Assembly: GCA_023150295.1 (NCBI GenBank)
Contig: JAKLLE010000029.1
Coordinates: forward strand, 1 to 41,746
Reading direction: 5' to 3'
DNA from: Giesbergeria sp.
Lineage (GTDB): Bacteria > Pseudomonadota > Gammaproteobacteria > Burkholderiales > Burkholderiaceae_C
Length of the DNA stretch: 41,746 nucleotides
Part shown: one piece after another, positions 16,908 to 23,223 of the stretch
Position numbering within the stretch: the first letter of the stretch is position 1
Layout of the letters: the number at the start of each line of letters is the position of its first letter
Notes under the pieces: generated by a model
Told to the model about the DNA's origin: nothing
Database searches by the model: none
What the model saw: only the letters and a program-made list of their open reading frames with translations
Translations under genes and position numbers: made by a program

Positions 16908-17295
16908 AATCGGTGCTTTCAGGCGCTTCTTTGACCACCGTCAGTTGCAGCGCCCCGCTCTCGATCCAGTAGGCAAAGGTGTAGCGGCCCGGCGCCAGCG
17001 CGGTGTGGCCGTGTGGGTAGGCCGTGTCGTTGACATGCAAGAGCTGGCGCGCGGCCAGTTGCACGCCGGTTTTGCGGTAGTGCGGCGCAGCGGCTGGAAA
17101 GGCGTGCCAGCGGCTGGTCTGGCCCGGTGCAACGGGGCCCAGGTCCACATCGGTGCCTTGGCGTGGCAGACCCATCCAGACATGGTCGAACGGTTCGGTG
17201 CTGTCGTTGCGGATGCGCAGCCACACCGCGTCGCGGGCGCGTGCGAAGGCTGGGGCCAGCAGTCCCGCCAGTTGCAGCAGTGTGCGGCGCATCAT
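16906..17295 (-). CDS. Small secreted protein of unknown function
   Basis: The 129-residue product has a short Sec signal (MMRRTLLQLAGLLAPAFARA). The mature domain of about 109 residues is beta-rich, with WLRIRNDSTEPFDHVWMGLP near the start and YTFAYWIESGALQLTVVKEA near the end. It resembles small periplasmic Ig- or C2-like domains, but I cannot name a family. Its ATG overlaps the stop of the LprI-like gene as ATGA, so it is translationally coupled as the last gene of the five-gene operon headed by a metalloprotease. Confidence 0.6.
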   Translation of the reverse strand: MMRRTLLQLAGLLAPAFARARDAVWLRIRNDSTEPFDHVWMGLPRQGTDVDLGPVAPGQTSRWHAFPAAAPHYRKTGVQLAARQLLHVNDTAYPHGHTALAPGRYTFAYWIESGALQLTVVKEAPESTD

Positions 17296-17729
17296 CGGGT
17301 GGCCTGTATGCCTTCCAGGTCGTTCAGCAGCTCGCACACGCGCGCACGGCGCCGCTCCAGCTCTGCGCCGCCCAGGTTCAGTGCTGCTGACGTGCCTTCG
17401 TCGGCATGCTGCACGGCCACCCAATGGCCCTGCGCCTTGTCGAACGCCAGCCACGCGCGCTGCGCCGCGCGCAGGGCCTCGCGCTGGGAGGGCTCGACGG
17501 CCTTGAGCAGTGCGGCGTATACGCGGTTCAGTTCCTTGTCCCAGGCGTCATAGGCCGCGCTCTGGGCGTCGCTCAGGTCCACCGTGACTCCGCCGCTGCG
17601 CTGAGCGGCAGCTGCCAGGGTCTTGTCGATGGGGTGGGCCGTGCTGCGACCGCAAAAGTGTTCGGCGGCCTGGGCGGGCAGGGCTGCCAGTGCCAGCAGG
17701 GCCGCGCAGGCCAGGGGGGTGTGGTTCAT
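17292..17729 (-). CDS. LprI/DUF1311-family periplasmic protein (possible lysozyme inhibitor)
   Basis: The 145-residue product has a clear Sec signal (ACAALLALAALPAQAAEH). The mature domain is of the LprI/DUF1311 type: an aromatic- and alanine-rich helical segment with AAYDAWDKELNRVYAALLK and REALRAAQRAWLAFDKAQ. Cysteines at CGRSTAH and RVCELLND could form a disulfide. LprI of Mycobacterium inhibits lysozyme, but many DUF1311 proteins have no known activity, so the inhibitor role is family-based inference. Start and stop both overlap neighbours by four bases (ATGA). Confidence 0.75.
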   Translation of the reverse strand: MNHTPLACAALLALAALPAQAAEHFCGRSTAHPIDKTLAAAAQRSGGVTVDLSDAQSAAYDAWDKELNRVYAALLKAVEPSQREALRAAQRAWLAFDKAQGHWVAVQHADEGTSAALNLGGAELERRRARVCELLNDLEGIQATR

Positions 17730-18127
17730 GAAGGCTCTCCAGGTGTGGGCCAGCGGACGATGTCGCCGCCATCGAAGACTTGTCCCGAGTGGGCGCAGCA
17801 ATGGTGGATGAAGACGTTGTTCCGCGCCGAGGGAACCTGTGCGGCCAGGCTGACGGCTACGGCCCGCAGCGATTGCTCTATGCGGCTTGGGGGCCAGAAG
17901 TCGGGCGCCAGCACGGTGACCAACAAGGGGTGCGAGTCGCTGGGCTGGCTCGGCGCTGTCCGGCCCGCCACGGCATAGTGGCCTGGCTGCAGGAACTGCC
18001 AGGTGGCGCTCACATGTTCCAGCGCCGTGCCTGTGGCCAGTGCGAAGTCCTGCGACAGGGCTTGCAGCACCTGCGGCACGTCGAGCGGTGTCTGAAAGGG
18101 CAGCGAGTGGATGTGAATGAAGGGCAT
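17726..18127 (-). CDS. Tautomerase-superfamily-like small protein
   Basis: The 133-residue protein begins MPFIHIHSLP. A proline exposed after Met removal, followed by a short beta-strand, is the hallmark of the 4-oxalocrotonate tautomerase/MIF superfamily, where Pro1 is the catalytic base. It is longer than the classic 62-residue enzymes and resembles two-repeat or DUF1904-like members. Sequence later in the chain (HPLLVTVLAPDF, NNVFIHHCCAHSGQVFDGG) is compatible with that fold but not diagnostic. No signal peptide is present, so unlike its neighbours it should be cytoplasmic. It starts six bases after the upstream gene and overlaps the next by four. Confidence 0.6.
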   Translation of the reverse strand: MPFIHIHSLPFQTPLDVPQVLQALSQDFALATGTALEHVSATWQFLQPGHYAVAGRTAPSQPSDSHPLLVTVLAPDFWPPSRIEQSLRAVAVSLAAQVPSARNNVFIHHCCAHSGQVFDGGDIVRWPTPGEPS

Positions 18128-18133
18128 GGCGAG

Positions 18134-18493
18134 TCAATCCTGAATGCACTGCATGAGGTGCAACCCGTGGCGTTGCAGTGCCTGGGCCTGTGGGGCGATG
18201 CCCCAGCCGCTCCAGGCGCCGTCGTCCATTGTGGGGTGGCGTTGCATCGATAGACCCAGGCGCGCCAGCAGCGGCTCGCTGGCGTGCCAAGGCCCGTTGC
18301 CGTGGCGCAGTTCGATGAAGACCTGGCCGCGCTCGCGCGTGATGCACAGCGCAAAGGGCGCGCGTTCATACCGTGCCACGAAGTTGTCGAAGGCCTGGGG
18401 CTGGTCGGTGAATTCGACCAGGGCAAAGCCCCAATCGGCTTCCACGAAACCGAAGTGGCGGCGCAGGTCTTGCAGGCCAGGGGGCGGGGTCAT
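18134..18493 (-). CDS. Small cytoplasmic protein of unknown function, immunity-protein-like in size and layout
   Basis: The 119-residue protein has no signal peptide. Visible segments are LRRHFGFVEADWGFALVEFT, FALCITRERGQVFIELRHG and a C-terminal region rich in His and Gln. The pattern of an N-terminal 'FGF...GF' segment followed by a strand with ERGQV and charged residues recalls small hypothetical and polymorphic-toxin immunity families, but I recognise no named family. The start overlaps the stop of the secreted metalloprotease-TPM gene as ATGA. Tight coupling to a secreted hydrolase would suit an immunity, chaperone or regulator role, which is speculation. Confidence 0.6.
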   Translation of the reverse strand: MTPPPGLQDLRRHFGFVEADWGFALVEFTDQPQAFDNFVARYERAPFALCITRERGQVFIELRHGNGPWHASEPLLARLGLSMQRHPTMDDGAWSGWGIAPQAQALQRHGLHLMQCIQD

Positions 18494-20184
18494 TCGGTCA
18501 CGCTGTAGCTCAGCAGGTCGAGCGACTGCGTGTCCTTGGGGTTCCACGACAGGCCCGATGCGCGCGCGATCACGGTGTAGGTCTTGCCTTGCTCCATCTT
18601 GCCGCCGGGCATCAGCGATTCGGTGCGCGGGTCGATGTAGAGCATGGCCGTCAGGCCTTCCCTGCTGCGCATCAGCACGGCCTTCTGGCCGTTCTTGACC
18701 TTCACATCGTTGACCCATGCCGCCTTGTTGCCGGGCGGCGGGTTCAGGCTCTCTACCGTGCCCGAGAGGCGCACGATCTTGCGCCACACCTTGCTTTGCT
18801 GGGGCGGCAGGTTCTTGCCGGTTTCGGCCGCGTCCATCTTGAGGATGTCGCCCAAGGTGTTGTAGGCGATGGCCCAGTCGGAGCGGCGGGTGTCGCGGCG
18901 GATGTGGTCGGCCGCGAGCATCAGGTTTTCCGTCCAGCCGCCGCAGGCGCTCTTCTTCTTGCACAGGGGCCAGGCGGTCTTGATCCAGCGCTCCAGTTGC
19001 GCGGCCTTGTCGTGGCTGCCCATCTCCAGCCGCACGCCCGCGCCCAGCACGGCAGCGGCCTGGTTCTGCTCGGGCGCCACCACCAGCACAGCGCCGTTGC
19101 CCACATCGAGCTTGCCTACGCGCAGCTGGCGCATCATGGCGTGGGCGTAGTCCTCGGCGCTCTTGCCGTCCAGGTCCTTGACCAGCAGGGTCACGATTTC
19201 CACGCCCGTGGCCTGCGCGTGCTCGTACATCTGCTTCTCAAACTGGGCACGGATGGCCGGGCCCAGGATGCCGAACTCGTCGTAGATGAACTGCCCGCCC
19301 TTGGCGGGCAAGGCCTCGGCGTCGGCCTTGGGCATGACCTGGGCGACGGCGGCCGTGGCCACAGGGGCTGGCGCGGCGATGGCGGGGGCTGCTGCCGGGC
19401 TGGGCGCAGGTTTGGTTGCCTGCGGAGACGCTGCGGTGGTGGTTGCAGTGGTGGGGGCTGCCGGGGCCTGGGCGGTGGTCACCGGCTTGCCGCCCTGGCA
19501 TTGCGCTCCGCCGCCCTGCAGCTCGCAGGCCTCCTTCCAGCCCGCCTCGATGGCGGCCAGGCGCTTTTTGCGGCCGGGGTGGGTTTCGCCGTCCTTTTCG
19601 GGGATCAGCGTGGCAATGGCGCGCTGGGCGTCGGCCAGCGGCGCGCCCATTTTGTAGAGCACAAAGCCGCTGAACTTGTCGGACTCCAGCTCAATGGGCG
19701 GCTGGCTGCCGCCGGGCACGATGGTGTGGCCCGAGAGGTGGTGCCCGATCTCGTGCGCCATGATGCTCACGGGCGCCCAGTTGTTGGACTTGGTGGCTTC
19801 GATCACCTGGCCCATGAAGGCCGGGTTGTAGGCAATCACGCGGCGCGGTACCTGGTCAGGGCCTTGCATGATCACGGCGGCCGCGTTGGGCACCTTGCCT
19901 TCCACCACCACAAAGTTGGCGGGCAGACCGGTGTATTTCATGATCTCGGCCACCACCTGCTTGCCCGTGCCGCCGCCCTTGGACAGGTCGGGCGGCGAAA
20001 ACGCCAGCGGGCTGCCGTCATACGAGCAGGCCTGCAGCGTGGCGGCCAGCTCGGCCGTGAGCTGGGCGCGGCTGGGCTTGGTGCCTGTGCCCGCCACTTT
20101 TTGCGCCAGGGCCAGGCCCGTGCCGGCAAGGCCGATCAGGGCAGCGCAGGCAAATGCCACGGGACGAAGGTTGGGGTGCTTCAT
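18490..20184 (-). CDS. Secreted zinc metalloprotease fused to a TPM domain
   Basis: The 564-residue protein has four parts. A signal peptide is present (ACAALIGLAGTGLALAQ). A gluzincin-type protease domain spans about residues 40-220, with HEIGHH at 144-149 and a downstream acidic motif ELESDKFSGF at 165-174 as in M48-like enzymes. A Pro/Ala/Thr-rich linker follows (about 236-287), then a TPM domain (about 298-400: FIYDEFGILGP, ATGVEIVTLLVKDL, GNGAVLVVAPEQN), as in YgcG-like proteins and plant Psb32. The last 95 residues are beta-rich. Export to the periplasm or surface is expected. It heads five tightly coupled genes, 107 bases after a LuxR-type regulator. The protease-TPM combination in one chain is unusual to me. 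Confidence 0.8.
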   Translation of the reverse strand: MKHPNLRPVAFACAALIGLAGTGLALAQKVAGTGTKPSRAQLTAELAATLQACSYDGSPLAFSPPDLSKGGGTGKQVVAEIMKYTGLPANFVVVEGKVPNAAAVIMQGPDQVPRRVIAYNPAFMGQVIEATKSNNWAPVSIMAHEIGHHLSGHTIVPGGSQPPIELESDKFSGFVLYKMGAPLADAQRAIATLIPEKDGETHPGRKKRLAAIEAGWKEACELQGGGAQCQGGKPVTTAQAPAAPTTATTTAASPQATKPAPSPAAAPAIAAPAPVATAAVAQVMPKADAEALPAKGGQFIYDEFGILGPAIRAQFEKQMYEHAQATGVEIVTLLVKDLDGKSAEDYAHAMMRQLRVGKLDVGNGAVLVVAPEQNQAAAVLGAGVRLEMGSHDKAAQLERWIKTAWPLCKKKSACGGWTENLMLAADHIRRDTRRSDWAIAYNTLGDILKMDAAETGKNLPPQQSKVWRKIVRLSGTVESLNPPPGNKAAWVNDVKVKNGQKAVLMRSREGLTAMLYIDPRTESLMPGGKMEQGKTYTVIARASGLSWNPKDTQSLDLLSYSVTE

Positions 20185-20291
20185 GGGTGCTGGTTCCTCA
20201 GGTTGGATCGGTGAATTCAGTGGGCCGTGGCGTCGATACGGGCGCGCTCCAGGCCAGGCGCCGAAGGCGACTCAGGGGGGGTGTCCCATCG

Positions 20292-21449
20292 TCAATCGAC
20301 CAGGGCCGCCACACGCAGTACGCGCTGGGCCAGCTCGGCCTGGCCCCGGGTGCCGGTCTTGGCGTACAGGCTGGCGAGTTGGGTGCGCACGGTGGGCAGC
20401 TTCACGCCCTGGGTGTCGGCCATTTCGCGCGGCGTCATGCCCTGCAGCAGCAGGGGCAGCAGGGCGGCCTCGGCGGGCGTCAGGCCGTAGAGCGCGCCGC
20501 ACACGGGCATGGCGGCCTGGGCTTGGGGCAGGGTTTCGGGCACCAGTACGAATTGGATCAGCGCTGCCGGGCCGCCACGCAGCGGCGTGGCCAGGGCCAC
20601 CAGGGCCAGGCCACGCGGTGTGTGCAGACGCGCCGACACCGGTGTGCGCGTGCCCTGGCTGGCCGCGAGCAGGGGTGGCAGCGCTCCGTGGATGTCCGCC
20701 AGCAGCACCGGCGGGCGGGCCTGCCAGCCCGTGGCGTGGCGCAGCAGGATGCGGCATTCGTCTTCCACACCGAGCCAGGTGCGCGCATGGTCGTTGAGGT
20801 AGCGCAGCGTGCCTTGCAGATCCACATGCAGCAGGCCCAGCGGCAGTTGGTTCAGCGCGCGCTCCAGCGCTTGGGTGTGGCGCTGGGCCTGCTGCAGGCG
20901 GCGCTGCGCGCGCATCAGGCTGCGCACCCAGGGTGTGGCGGCGCGCAGCTGGGCGAACTGCGCAGGCGTGAATTCGGGCTGGCCCAGTTCGTTGTACAGC
21001 GCCAGCACATGCACCCCGACCTCGGGCGAGGCCTCGACGATGCTGTTGACCATGGCGTCGATGCCCAGGGGGCGCAGGTAGTCGGCGAAAAAACCGCTCT
21101 TGCGCAGGTCGCCGGTGCCGATGAGCTGCTGGCTCAGCGAGCCGCCGCGCGCCAGGGCCTGGTCGTGTTGGCGTTCCAGCGCTTCGCTCCAGGCGTCCTG
21201 CCCCTGGATCAGCGCGGCGTAGCGCTCCAGAAAGTCCTCGGGCATGCCCCACTGGTGGGCCGCCAGCGGGTCGCCCTCGCCGGGCAGGGGGCAGAACAGC
21301 ACCACCTTGTGGCTGCCCAGCGCCTGGCCCAGGTGGCGCAGCAGGCGCGGCACCATGCCGGGCTCGCCCACGGCCTCCAGGCTCTCGGCGATGAGGGCCT
21401 CGAAACGGGGGATGGCCAGGTGTTGTGCGTGCCAGTCCTTGTTGCTCAC
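20292..21449 (-). CDS. LuxR-type transcriptional regulator with N-terminal sensory region
   Basis: The product has 385 residues from GTG at 21449 (AAGGGA just upstream). The C-terminal LuxR helix-turn-helix is clear (ALYGLTPAEAALLPLLLQGM then TPREMADTQGVKLPTVRTQL). The N-terminal 300 residues hold a GAF/PAS-like region (YLNDHARTWLGVEDECRILL), suggesting ligand or redox sensing. No receiver-domain aspartate pattern is seen, so it is probably not a response regulator. The frame extends to 21548, but that would place the dyad at 21512-21531 inside the gene. It lies upstream of the metalloprotease operon in the same direction and downstream of the DUF3667 gene, whose promoter carries the same motif. 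Confidence 0.85.
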   Translation of the reverse strand: MSNKDWHAQHLAIPRFEALIAESLEAVGEPGMVPRLLRHLGQALGSHKVVLFCPLPGEGDPLAAHQWGMPEDFLERYAALIQGQDAWSEALERQHDQALARGGSLSQQLIGTGDLRKSGFFADYLRPLGIDAMVNSIVEASPEVGVHVLALYNELGQPEFTPAQFAQLRAATPWVRSLMRAQRRLQQAQRHTQALERALNQLPLGLLHVDLQGTLRYLNDHARTWLGVEDECRILLRHATGWQARPPVLLADIHGALPPLLAASQGTRTPVSARLHTPRGLALVALATPLRGGPAALIQFVLVPETLPQAQAAMPVCGALYGLTPAEAALLPLLLQGMTPREMADTQGVKLPTVRTQLASLYAKTGTRGQAELAQRVLRVAALVD

Positions 21450-21485
21450 TGCGTCCCTTCGTGTCGGTTGCGTCGAATGGGCTGG

Positions 21486-21534
21486 ATGGTAGGGGGGCAC
21501 CGCAGAGGGGACATCATCCAGGTGGATGATGGGG
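21486..21534 (-). promoter_or_regulatory. Promoter of the LuxR-type gene with dyad operator
   Basis: On the plus strand CATCATCCAGGTGGATGATG (21512-21531) has two perfect eight-base arms around AGGT and is followed by GGG. On the minus strand a -10-like TACCAT lies at 21491-21486, 20 bases after the dyad, which places the dyad near -42 for a class II activator. The same motif and the same TACCAT with a 21-base gap recur at 22375-22424. Confidence 0.5.
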
Positions 21535-21563
21535 CGGACTTTTCGCACGCCTTTTGCGGTTTC

Positions 21564-22376
21564 TTACATCCCCATCTGCCAGAGAACCAGTTCCACCACG
21601 CCCCGGGCGTAGAGCGTGGTGGCCTGCCACTTGAGCGCCGCGAACAGGCCGCCCGCCAGCAGCAGCCGCAGGCCATCGCGCCGCGTGTCCAGCGCAAAGA
21701 ACTGCCGCAGCGCCAGCATGAACCACAGGGCCTGCAGCGCCGTCATGTACCAGGGCGACCAGGCCTTGTGCCATTGCAGCAGGCCGGGGGACGGCGCCAG
21801 CACCAGGGGCAATTGGTTGACTATTTGCAGGGCAATGAACACGGCCTGGCAGTACAGCGCCAGTGCGAGCAGCTCGGTCGCGTTGTAGCCCAGGCGGCGG
21901 CGATACAGCAGCCAGGCCGTGGCATAGGCCGCCACCGCGCCCAGGGAGAAAGACCATTTGGAATACGCCGCAACCAGCGCGTACATGCGCGCGGCGGCTT
22001 CGCTGGGGAAGGCGGGGCGCAGGTAGTCGGTGTGGCCCAGCACGATCAGCAGGCAGCCAATGGCCAGGCACAGCAGCGTGAGTGGGTGCGGGTGGTCCTT
22101 GCGCCGACCGCGCACGTACTCGCGCGCCACGGTGCCGGGCTGGGGCAGCACGCGCAACGCGTTGCGCACCATGTCCCACTCAAACCAGCGAAAGCGCGCC
22201 CAGGCCTCCTTGCGCACCGTGGCCGTGCCCATGCGCCCGGCCTTCTTCTGCCCGCACTGGGCACAGTAAGGGCCGGTGAGCGGGGCGGTGCAGTTCAGGC
22301 ACTGGGAGGTGTCGAACAGGGTGTCGATGGCGGGGGGGATCACAGGGCGGCGGTGCAGCAAACGGTGGCCGCGCAT
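21564..22376 (-). CDS. DUF3667-family membrane protein with N-terminal zinc ribbon
   Basis: The product has up to 270 residues. Near the N-terminus are two Cys-x2-Cys pairs (CLNCTAPLTGPYCAQCGQK), the zinc ribbon of DUF3667 proteins. About five hydrophobic helices follow, including PLTLLCLAIGCLLIVLGH, FSLGAVAAYATAWLLY and ELLALALYCQAVFIALQIV. Function in the family is unknown. ATG at 22376 is the longest start but overlaps a -10-like TACCAT; GTG at 22343 would leave a normal leader and keeps the zinc ribbon. The next gene downstream is the LuxR-type regulator. Confidence 0.8.
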   Translation of the reverse strand: MRGHRLLHRRPVIPPAIDTLFDTSQCLNCTAPLTGPYCAQCGQKKAGRMGTATVRKEAWARFRWFEWDMVRNALRVLPQPGTVAREYVRGRRKDHPHPLTLLCLAIGCLLIVLGHTDYLRPAFPSEAAARMYALVAAYSKWSFSLGAVAAYATAWLLYRRRLGYNATELLALALYCQAVFIALQIVNQLPLVLAPSPGLLQWHKAWSPWYMTALQALWFMLALRQFFALDTRRDGLRLLLAGGLFAALKWQATTLYARGVVELVLWQMGM

Positions 22377-22424
22377 GGTACGCCCGCAGGCCCGGGCCTG
22401 GCATCGTTCAGATGGATGACGGGG
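22375..22424 (-). promoter_or_regulatory. Promoter of the DUF3667 gene with the same dyad motif as the LuxR gene
   Basis: On the plus strand CATCGTTCAGATGGATGACG (22402-22421), followed by GGG, differs at only four of 20 positions from the dyad before the LuxR gene. The -10-like TACCAT on the minus strand lies at 22380-22375, with a gap of 21 bases against 20 at the other promoter. The likely reader is the adjacent LuxR-type protein, by inference. Confidence 0.5.
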
Positions 22425-22450
22425 ATGTGGGTTGGGGGGCTGAGTGCGCT

Positions 22451-22547
22451 ATTGATTTAATAGCTGCTTGCGCTTGCCAGACAATATTTTCAAAATCAAA
22501 TGATGCTGAATGTTCCTGCTGATAAGCGCCTCCAGCTATCAAATCAG
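22451..22547. repeat. GATAGC/GCGCTT dispersed repeat, copy 3: two half-elements in inverted orientation
   Basis: A left half (TGATTTAATAGCTGCTTGCG then CTT) and a right half (AAGCGCCTCCAGCTATCAAA then TCA) face each other across about 50 AT-rich bases. The arms are about 23 bases with a few mismatches and would form a long hairpin. The right half ends within a few bases of the Lrp-type gene's stop codon at 22553. Confidence 0.65.
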
Positions 22548-22552
22548 TAGTG

Positions 22553-23038
22553 TCAATGGCTCCCCTGCCGCAGATGGCTCAGCGGCAGCGCCCCGCTGGC
22601 CTTGACCTCGCCCAGCGAGAAGCTGGTGTGCATGTCCTTGACGTTGGGCAGGTGCAGCAGCACGTCGCGCGCGAACTGCGAGAAGCTGTCCAGGTCGCGC
22701 GCCACCACCTGCAGCTCAAAGGTGCCGGTGCCGCTGATGTAGTGGCACGACACCACTTCGGGGATCTTGCGGATCGCCTCTTCCATAGTCTGCGTGAGGC
22801 CGCCGGTGTTGCGGTCGGCGTCCAGGCGCACAAAGGCCAGCACGCCCAGGCCGATCTTGCGCCGGTCGATCTCGGCGCGGTAGCCCTTGATGAAGCCGGC
22901 CTCCTCCAGCGCACGCACACGGCGCCAGCAGGGCGCGGCCGAGAGGCCCACGCGCTGGGCCAGTTCAGCGTTGGTCAGGCGCGCGTCGGATTGCAGTTCC
23001 TGCAGGATGGCCAGGTCGAATTTGTCCAGATTGTTCAA
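22553..23038 (-). CDS. Lrp/AsnC-family transcriptional regulator
   Basis: The protein has about 161 residues. An N-terminal helix-turn-helix (LDKFDLAILQELQSDARLTN, then LAQRVGLSAAPCWRRVRALE) precedes the RAM/effector domain (GLGVLAFVRLDADRNTG, FELQVVARDLDSFSQF). No ATG start is available in frame. TTG at 23038 has GGCGGA just upstream and starts at the usual place for the family; TTG at 23071 would add 11 residues without a ribosome site. It is transcribed divergently from indolepyruvate ferredoxin oxidoreductase, an amino-acid catabolic enzyme, so it probably controls that gene in response to an amino acid. Confidence 0.9.
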   Translation of the reverse strand: MNNLDKFDLAILQELQSDARLTNAELAQRVGLSAAPCWRRVRALEEAGFIKGYRAEIDRRKIGLGVLAFVRLDADRNTGGLTQTMEEAIRKIPEVVSCHYISGTGTFELQVVARDLDSFSQFARDVLLHLPNVKDMHTSFSLGEVKASGALPLSHLRQGSH

Positions 23039-23223
23039 AATTTCCGCCAGTTGAGAAAGAACCTTTCGCAAGATAGCGTAAACACGGCATCAAAAGCAAA
23101 CACCTATCGGCGACAAGGGCATACACTCCTCTGCACACTGGAGCCGCCACCCTAAACGGCTGGCAGGCGCCCTGCACCGCCCCACAAGACGCGGCCCCAC
23201 GAACCCGCGAAGGAGACAACACG

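Noticed and set aside
20196-20216. Possible third copy of the LuxR-promoter dyad before the metalloprotease gene (CCTCAGGTTGGATCGG)
   Set aside because: Only the central part matches and only if an extra base is allowed. The dyad arms are lost and no TACCAT lies at the right distance.
20250-20286. Possible partial third copy of the hairpin repeat (GCCGAAGGCGACTCAGGGGG)
   Set aside because: Only about 25 bases resemble one end of the element, with mismatches. No central hairpin is present.
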